Source: Pseudomonas sp.
GTDB lineage: Bacteria; Pseudomonadota; Gammaproteobacteria; Pseudomonadales; Pseudomonadaceae
Length of the DNA: 11,366 nt
NCBI GenBank assembly: GCA_003525045.1
Contig: DQGF01000089.1
Span: 1-11,366 of the forward strand
Direction of reading: 5' to 3'
This document shows positions 6,861 to 11,366 of the stretch, piece after piece (the first letter of the stretch is position 1; each line of letters opens with the position of its first letter). Both the position numbers and the translations under genes were made by a program. The notes below the pieces were generated by a model. The model made no database searches, was not told where the DNA came from, and saw nothing but the letters and a program-made list of their open reading frames with translations.

Positions 6861-7003
6861 GAGCTTGGTGAGTATTATTTTGTATAAAGCTCACCTGCGC
6901 GAGCTTTATTTTACTAGTTTTATCCAGGATTTCGCACCCGCAACATTTGCGGACAAGGCTCGGCCAGCTACCCGAGCTTGCGCGCATCAGCAATTGCTGA
7001 ACA
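6861..7003. other. Non-coding stretch between hipBA and the small membrane protein gene
   Basis: No convincing gene is seen here. It contains the hairpin at 6884-6909, a bulged inverted repeat (GCTCGG 6958-6963 with CCGAGC 6972-6977) and a perfect 14-base palindrome TCAGCAATTGCTGA at 6987-7000 just after the stop of the - strand gene. GAGCTT occurs three times (6861, 6901, 6974). The inverted repeat at 6958-6977 could serve the - strand gene ending at 7004, but no T-run follows it. Confidence 0.5.
6884..6909 (+). terminator. Terminator-like hairpin on the + strand
   Basis: ATAAAGCTC (6884-6892) and GAGCTTTAT (6901-6909) form a perfect 9-bp stem with an 8-base loop, followed by TTTTAC on the + strand. 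The - strand has no T-run after the stem. No + strand gene lies directly upstream, so what it would terminate is unclear. An alternative pairing, GGTGAG (6867-6872) with CTCACC (6890-6895), would exclude this stem. Confidence 0.4.
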
Positions 7004-7528
7004 TCACCCTGCCGCTGTATTGGCGACACGTGCAGTGCGGATAAACAATGCTCGCAATTTTTCCCAGAAGTTTCCTCCCAACACGAAAAAGCTGCCAATG
7101 AACATGACGTCGCCCAACATCTGAGCCTGCCACAGGTTGGGTCTAAGCCCAGGCCACAGGCTGTCGACGTAGGGTTCAAGGAATGATGAGATCAGCGGCA
7201 GAAAGAACATCACTACACCAATCCGATGGCGAATCGGCCCAACTTCGCTCTCCATTGTTGGTGCAAGCCCGGACACGTAGCCGAACATTTTGCGTTTGAG
7301 CTGCTGGAACCCGGACTTGCCCATAACCGCAATAACCAGGATCAGTAGAACCTTGTTACTGATAAACAGTACCCCTGTCAGCGCCGCGATCCTGGAACCC
7401 GGCACACCGACTGCCGCTGCGACAGGCACCAGCAGCCAGGAACCGAGCATCAGGCAAATAATGCCTATCCCGACTTTGAAGCGCCAACCGGCTGAATGGT
7501 GTTCAACACTACCTGGGGCGGTGCTCAT
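7004..7528 (-). CDS. Small four-helix membrane protein, 'transporter suffix domain' type
   Basis: A 174-residue integral membrane protein with four likely helices at about residues 19-41, 47-69, 102-121 and 135-152. The short loop after helix 2, VMGKSGFQQLKRKMFG, and the block GPIRHRIGVVMFFLPL resemble the small Pseudomonas proteins annotated as 'transporter suffix domain-containing', as does the C-terminal SFFVLGGNFWEKLRALFIR. That recognition is from memory. No biochemical role is known to me. ATG at 7528 is chosen because AAAGGA lies eight bases upstream; an extension to 7651 reads non-conserved-looking sequence and has no such site. It is divergent from the efflux operon, separated by 117 bases, so co-regulation is possible but not shown. 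Confidence 0.75.
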   Translation of the reverse strand: MSTAPGSVEHHSAGWRFKVGIGIICLMLGSWLLVPVAAAVGVPGSRIAALTGVLFISNKVLLILVIAVMGKSGFQQLKRKMFGYVSGLAPTMESEVGPIRHRIGVVMFFLPLISSFLEPYVDSLWPGLRPNLWQAQMLGDVMFIGSFFVLGGNFWEKLRALFIRTARVANTAAG

Positions 7529-7645
7529 GATCGTTATCCTTTTTGACAGGCAGCCGTGGAGTTGATGACGCTTAAAAAGCTTAGCAGCCGATTGTTCACC
7601 CGTACGACTATGCTCCTGTGATCTTCCTCGGTTGGAAAACACGCA
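7529..7645. promoter_or_regulatory. Divergent intergenic region between membrane protein gene and efflux operon
   Basis: This 117-base gap must hold promoters for two divergent units. I could not identify a -35/-10 pair with normal spacing in either direction. The only notable element is a small AT-rich inverted motif around 7570-7585 (GCTT-AAA-AAGC). An in-frame TGA at 7619-7621 limits how far upstream the outer-membrane gene could start. Confidence 0.4.
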
Positions 7646-9160
7646 ATGCATCCAGGTACAGCCATGCTGATTGTGCTCGGCATCAGCGGTTGCGTGCGGC
7701 TAGGGCCGGACTTCCAATCGCCCAGAGAGGCGTGGGTCGAACAATGGGGCTCCCCTGCCCTCGAGCAATCCAGCCAACGCAGCCTGAACCCGGACATTCG
7801 TCAGTGGTGGCAAGTCTTCGCCGATCCGGTTCTTGATCGTCTGATCGCCGAGTCGGATGCGCACAACGCCGACCTGAAAATCGCCGGCCTGCGGGTGATG
7901 GAAGCCCGCGCCCAATTGGGTATCGCCCAAAGCGGACGCTACCCGCAATTGCAGCAAGCCAGCGTGGATAGCCTGTACTTCAACCGCCGGCAATTCGGCG
8001 GGAGCAATCCCCAGGACAGCCATTTCTGGCAACACAGCGCCGGGTTCGACATTGGCTGGGAGCTGGATTTCTGGGGCCGATTCAGTCGCGCCATCGAGTC
8101 ATCCGATGCCAGCTACTTTGCGGCCCAGGCCAACTATGAAGACGTACTCGTGTTGTTGCGGGCCCAGGTGGCCGACACCTACTTTGCGCTGCGCACCACC
8201 GAAGCGCGTTTGCGCGTTGCCCGGGAAAATGCCAATCAGCAACAGCGTAACTTCGAGATCACTGAAAAGTTGTTCAACAGCGGCCAGCAAGCCGAACTCG
8301 ACCTGCAACAAGCCAAGACCCAATACCTGGGCACGCTGAGTACCATCCCTGCCCTTGAAGATCAGATACAGCGCACCCGCAATGCCTTGGCCGTGTTGAT
8401 TGGCCAGCCTCCTGGCGGACTGCCGCAGCTGCTTGAAAACCAAGGATTGATCCCGCTGGTCGATCGCGCGGTGCTGCAGGATGTACCGGCCAATCTGCTG
8501 CTGCGTCGACCTGACGTACGCGCCGCCGAGCTCAACGTCGCTGCCCAGTCCGCGTTGATCGGCGTGGCCGTCACCGATTTTTATCCGTCGTTGACCTTGC
8601 TGGGCAGCATCGTCTGGTCGGCCGATACACTGAAGGGTACGTCGAACAGTCTGGACCTGATCGGCGGCCCCAGCCTGCGCTGGAATCTGTTCGATCACGG
8701 CCAGATCAGCAACAACGTGCGCGTGCAGGATGCGCGGTTGCAACAGCTGATCGAGGCCTACCGCGACAAGGTTCGACAGGCGGCGCGGGAGGCTGATGAT
8801 GCCGCCAGCGGGCTGATCAAATCCCTGGAACGCGAACGCATCCTGCGAGAAGCCGAAACGGCCGCCAAGCGTTCGCTGGCGCTGGCGAACGCCCAGTACC
8901 GCGAAGGTTACTCGGACTTCCAGCGAGTACTGGATGCGCAACGGGCGCTGCTTGAACAACAGGACAATTATCTGGTCGCCCGCAGTAATGCCGTGAGCAA
9001 TGTGATTGCCTTGTACAAAGCCGTGGGCGGTGGTTGGTACAGCGCCCAGCCGATAGTTGATCAGTCCACCCGAGAGCAAATGCGCCAGCGCACCGACTGG
9101 GGCGACCTCCTGAATGAGCCCGCCACCGTGCTACCAAAGAAGGTAAATGACCATGAGTGA
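7646..9160 (+). CDS. Outer-membrane efflux lipoprotein, NodT/OprM family
   Basis: A 504-residue TolC-like outer-membrane factor. The N-terminus MHPGTAMLIVLGISGC is a short lipoprotein signal with lipobox ISGC, so Cys16 should be acylated. Two outer-membrane-efflux repeats follow. The first carries IGWELDFWGRFSRAIES (about 136-152). The second has LLRRPDVRAAELNVAAQSAL (about 285-304) and FYPSLTLLG, the classic NodT signatures, and LIGQPPGG precedes it. Long helices with heptad-like AQ/EA patterns fit the periplasmic tunnel. It would form the trimeric exit duct for the pump encoded downstream. The start ATG 7646 is the farthest upstream possible because of an in-frame stop at 7619; its ribosome binding site is weak. 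The stop overlaps the adaptor gene. The substrate cannot be read from the sequence. Confidence 0.93.
   Translation: MHPGTAMLIVLGISGCVRLGPDFQSPREAWVEQWGSPALEQSSQRSLNPDIRQWWQVFADPVLDRLIAESDAHNADLKIAGLRVMEARAQLGIAQSGRYPQLQQASVDSLYFNRRQFGGSNPQDSHFWQHSAGFDIGWELDFWGRFSRAIESSDASYFAAQANYEDVLVLLRAQVADTYFALRTTEARLRVARENANQQQRNFEITEKLFNSGQQAELDLQQAKTQYLGTLSTIPALEDQIQRTRNALAVLIGQPPGGLPQLLENQGLIPLVDRAVLQDVPANLLLRRPDVRAAELNVAAQSALIGVAVTDFYPSLTLLGSIVWSADTLKGTSNSLDLIGGPSLRWNLFDHGQISNNVRVQDARLQQLIEAYRDKVRQAAREADDAASGLIKSLERERILREAETAAKRSLALANAQYREGYSDFQRVLDAQRALLEQQDNYLVARSNAVSNVIALYKAVGGGWYSAQPIVDQSTREQMRQRTDWGDLLNEPATVLPKKVNDHE
9136..9143 (+). promoter_or_regulatory. Ribosome binding site deciding the adaptor start
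   Basis: AAAGAAGG ends at 9143. It is nine bases from ATG 9153 but only three from ATG 9147, which favours 9153 as the start of the HlyD-family gene. Confidence 0.5.
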
Positions 9161-10292
9161 AGCCGCGCAGCCCTCCCCCGACGCGCCCTCCCCCAAGGCG
9201 TCGGAGCCACCCGCGGATCCGGCGAAGACAGGCATCAAGTGGGTGTTGCTATTGATCCTCCTGAGCCTCGCCTGGTACCTGTTGGCTGACCGCTTCACGC
9301 CCTATACGCAACAGGCCCGCGTCGGTGCCTTTGTCATTCCGGTGGCCTCGGAAGTGGCAGGCCGGGTCACCCGCGTAAACGTGCGCAACAATCAAGACGT
9401 CAAGGCCGGCGATGTCCTCTTCGAAGTCGATCCGCAGACGTATCAGATTGCCGTCGACCGTGCGCGGGCCGATCTGGAATCGACACGCCGGCAAATAGGG
9501 GCCAGCACCGCCGGCATTGCGTCGGCGCAAGCCAACCTGCGCGCCGCCCAGGCCAATGAACTCAAGGCGCGTCAGGACAACCAGCGCCTGGAAGGTCTGT
9601 ATCGCGAAGACCCGGGTACCATTTCCGTACGCCTGCTCGAAGTGTCCCGCGCCAATCGCGAACAGGCGGTCAGCCAGGTCGCCGCCGCCCGCGCCGAGGT
9701 GCAGCGGGCGCGTGAGCAGGAAGGCGGCAGCGAGGAAGACAATGCCTTGCTGCGTAGCGCCGCGACGGCTTTGTCAAAAGCTGAACTGGACCAGGCCAAC
9801 ACTCAGATTCGCGCACGTTCGGCGGGCCTGATCACCGATCTGCGGACCGACGCCGGCCAATTCGCCGCAGCCGGCAGCCCGGTGATGACCCTGATCGCCA
9901 TCCACGACGTGTGGATCAGTGCCGACATGACGGAAAACAACCTCGGCCTGGTCAAGCTTGATACCCCGGTGGCGATCGTCCTGGATGCACTGCCGGGCGA
10001 GGTTTTCGAGGGCCGAGTGCGCAGCGTCGGCTATGGCGTCAGCGTCGGCCAGACGCCCGCGCCCGGCACTCTGCCCAGCGTGCAGACCAGCCGTGACTGG
10101 CTGCGTCCGGCCCAGCGCTTTCCGGTGATTATCGAGTTTTCCGAGGACTCGATGAATAAACTGCGTGACAGTCGCGCCATCCGGGCCGGCGGGCAGGCCG
10201 AAGTCATGGCCTTCCCCACCCAGGGCAATCCGCTGAACCCGCTCGGCCGGCTGTTTCTGGGGCTGATGAGTTGGCTGAGCTATGCCTATTAA
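9153..10292 (+). CDS. HlyD/EmrA-family periplasmic adaptor of a tripartite efflux pump
   Basis: A 379-residue membrane-fusion protein. A Pro-rich cytoplasmic tail (1-29) precedes one inner-membrane helix (about 30-46, WVLLLILLSLAWYLLAD). The first half of the biotinyl-lipoyl domain follows (about 57-92, VASEVAGRVTRVNVRNNQDV then KAGDVLFEVD). A coiled-coil hairpin spans about 97-220, rich in Ala/Arg/Glu/Gln. The second lipoyl half and beta-barrel follow (SAGLITDLRTDAGQFAAAGS onward). The C-terminus LGRLFLGLMSWLSYAY matches the ending of adaptors paired with DUF2955/FUSC pumps. It should bridge the inner-membrane protein to the NodT duct. It overlaps the previous gene by 8 bases and the next by 11, so the three are one coupled operon. 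The alternative start ATG 9147 would add two residues. Confidence 0.93.
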   Translation: MSEAAQPSPDAPSPKASEPPADPAKTGIKWVLLLILLSLAWYLLADRFTPYTQQARVGAFVIPVASEVAGRVTRVNVRNNQDVKAGDVLFEVDPQTYQIAVDRARADLESTRRQIGASTAGIASAQANLRAAQANELKARQDNQRLEGLYREDPGTISVRLLEVSRANREQAVSQVAAARAEVQRAREQEGGSEEDNALLRSAATALSKAELDQANTQIRARSAGLITDLRTDAGQFAAAGSPVMTLIAIHDVWISADMTENNLGLVKLDTPVAIVLDALPGEVFEGRVRSVGYGVSVGQTPAPGTLPSVQTSRDWLRPAQRFPVIIEFSEDSMNKLRDSRAIRAGGQAEVMAFPTQGNPLNPLGRLFLGLMSWLSYAY

Positions 10293-11325
10293 GGGCGCGC
10301 CTGCCCAGCGAACGCCGCGGGCTCAGCGCGCACTGCGGCTGGCCACTGGCACGGCGCTTTGCCTCGCCGTCAGCTTCGGTCTCGGATTGCCGATCCCCTT
10401 TATGGCGCCGGTGCTTTGCGTGTTGCTGCTGGCCACGCTCAACCGTCCGTTGCCGCTCAAGGCCGCCGTGGTGCTGGCACTGGCGGCGATGTTGACCACC
10501 GGTGTCGGTCTGCTGTTGATCCCGATCCTGCGTTACTACCCCGTCAGCGGTGTGCTGTTGATCGGCGTGAGTCTGTTCCTGGCCTTCCGTTTCGGCCTGC
10601 GCGGTGGTAACAACCTGATCGTCACTTTCCTGGTGATCGGCCTGACCATGATCTCTTCGGCCGGTTTCGCGGATTTTGACCTGGCCGCGCTGGTCATCGG
10701 TGCGTTGGTCAAGGGTTTGCTGCTCGCGGTCATGGTGTTGGCATTCAGTCACTGGCTTTTTCCCGAACCGGCCAACGCCCCCTCACCACCGGCCGCCCCG
10801 AGCTTGCCAGCCGAAGAGGTCGCCAAGGTGGCGCTGCGTGCAACCCTGATTGTGTTACCGACCTTCCTGCTGACATTGATCGATCCAGCCAGCTATCTGC
10901 CGATCATCTTGAAGGCTGTCAGCCTGGGTCAGCAAAGTTCGACGACCACCGCGCGCAATGCCGGCCGCGAACTGGTCGGCTCGACCCTGCTCGGCGGACT
11001 GTTGGCCATCCTGTTCTGGTGCGCTCTCAGTCTGTTTGTGCATCTGTGGATGTTCTTTCTGTGGATGCTGCTGTTCGGCCTGGTGCTGGCACGCAAGCTG
11101 TACGCCTTGAGCCCGACCCGATTGAGCCCGGGGTTCTGGCTGAACAGCCTGATCACGTTGATTATTCTGTTGGGCCAGTCAGTGCAGGACAGTATCGCGG
11201 GCAAGGACGTCTACACGGCGTTTGCCGTGCGCATGGGATTGTTCCTGGTCGTGACGCTGTATGCCTGCCTGATGGTTCGTTTGCTCGATCAGCGACAGTC
11301 AAATCCAGCTCAAGGGTTAACCTGA
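10282..11325 (+). CDS. DUF2955 (FUSC-like) inner-membrane efflux protein
   Basis: A 347-residue polytopic membrane protein, with two hydrophobic blocks of about five helices each (roughly 20-158 and 184-335). They are separated by a Pro/Ala-rich cytoplasmic linker (about 160-180). The second block contains SSTTTARNAGRELVGSTLLG (219-238), resembling the Arg/Gly motif of FUSC aromatic-acid exporters such as AaeB. Length and layout match DUF2955 proteins that are encoded with HlyD and NodT partners. It is probably the inner-membrane component of the pump, driven by proton-motive force; energy source and substrate (aromatic acids or other toxic compounds) are inferences. ATG 10282 lies inside the adaptor's last codons, giving translational coupling. 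Confidence 0.88.
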   Translation: MPIKGAPAQRTPRAQRALRLATGTALCLAVSFGLGLPIPFMAPVLCVLLLATLNRPLPLKAAVVLALAAMLTTGVGLLLIPILRYYPVSGVLLIGVSLFLAFRFGLRGGNNLIVTFLVIGLTMISSAGFADFDLAALVIGALVKGLLLAVMVLAFSHWLFPEPANAPSPPAAPSLPAEEVAKVALRATLIVLPTFLLTLIDPASYLPIILKAVSLGQQSSTTTARNAGRELVGSTLLGGLLAILFWCALSLFVHLWMFFLWMLLFGLVLARKLYALSPTRLSPGFWLNSLITLIILLGQSVQDSIAGKDVYTAFAVRMGLFLVVTLYACLMVRLLDQRQSNPAQGLT

Positions 11326-11366
11326 TAGCCCTTGCCTTGCAGGCAACTGGTATAGGCCGTCGAACT
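11310..11366 (-). CDS. C-terminal end of an unidentified convergent gene (partial)
   Basis: Reading the - strand from the window edge gives an open frame of 18 residues, SSTAYTSCLQGKGYQVNP, ending at TGA (11312-11310). The composition, with a Cys and a Gln-Gly-Lys-Gly-Tyr run, looks like the tail of a small secreted or lipoprotein-type protein, but no family can be named. It would overlap the end of the DUF2955 gene by 16 bases in convergent orientation. An 18-codon open frame can occur by chance. Confidence 0.3.
   Translation of the reverse strand, partial: SSTAYTSCLQGKGYQVNP

Noticed and set aside
6853..7179. 108-codon - strand frame overlapping the end of the small membrane protein gene
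   Set aside because: Cys/Ser-rich composition typical of an off-frame read, overlapping a better-supported gene in another frame.
8099..9079. Long open frame (326 codons) on the - strand opposite the outer-membrane efflux gene
   Set aside because: It lies wholly antisense to a clear NodT-family gene and has no recognisable domain; long antisense frames are common in GC-rich coding DNA.
11330..11345. Short inverted repeat TTGCCT-TGC-AGGCAA after the efflux operon as terminator
   Set aside because: Three-base loop and no T-run; it also lies within the putative tail of a convergent gene.

Overview
The window reads as a chromosomal segment of a GC-rich gammaproteobacterium, most likely Pseudomonas or a close relative. 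This is inferred from codon use, from the NodT-type lipoprotein / HlyD / DUF2955 efflux trio, and from the protein families present. No rRNA, tRNA, CRISPR array or intact insertion sequence is visible, and no gene-free stretch exceeds 300 bases.

Region 1 (1-5115, + strand) is the 3' part of an MSHA-type (mannose-sensitive haemagglutinin) type IV pilus operon, in the classical order mshC (5'-truncated by the window edge), mshD, mshO, mshP, mshQ. Every junction is overlapping (TTGA, TGATG, an 11-base overlap, ATGA), so the genes look translationally coupled. mshD, mshO and presumably mshC encode minor prepilins, mshP a PilX-like pilin, and mshQ a large secreted protein that may sit at the pilus surface or tip. 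mshP carries a one-base frameshift near 1869-1874. MshQ has about ten 17-18-residue repeats that look like a beta-solenoid, followed by a DUF6701-type C-terminal region.

Region 2 (5226-6860, - strand) is a hipB-hipA toxin-antitoxin module with intact kinase motifs. It is convergent with mshQ and is preceded by an AT-rich promoter region containing a 23-bp imperfect palindrome that resembles the known E. coli HipB operator. Next comes a roughly 200-bp non-coding stretch with several inverted repeats, one of them a terminator-like hairpin on the + strand.

Region 3 (7004-11325) starts with a small four-helix membrane protein on the - strand (a 'transporter suffix domain'-type protein). It is divergent from a three-gene + strand efflux operon: NodT-family outer-membrane lipoprotein, HlyD/EmrA-like periplasmic adaptor, and DUF2955 (FUSC-like) inner-membrane protein. 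The overlapping genes should form one envelope-spanning efflux machine of unknown substrate. The last 57 bases appear to hold the C-terminal end of a convergent - strand gene.

The points most worth a second look are the mshP frameshift, the MshQ repeat domain, and the palindrome-rich DNA upstream of hipB. Nothing here clearly amounts to an undescribed system.
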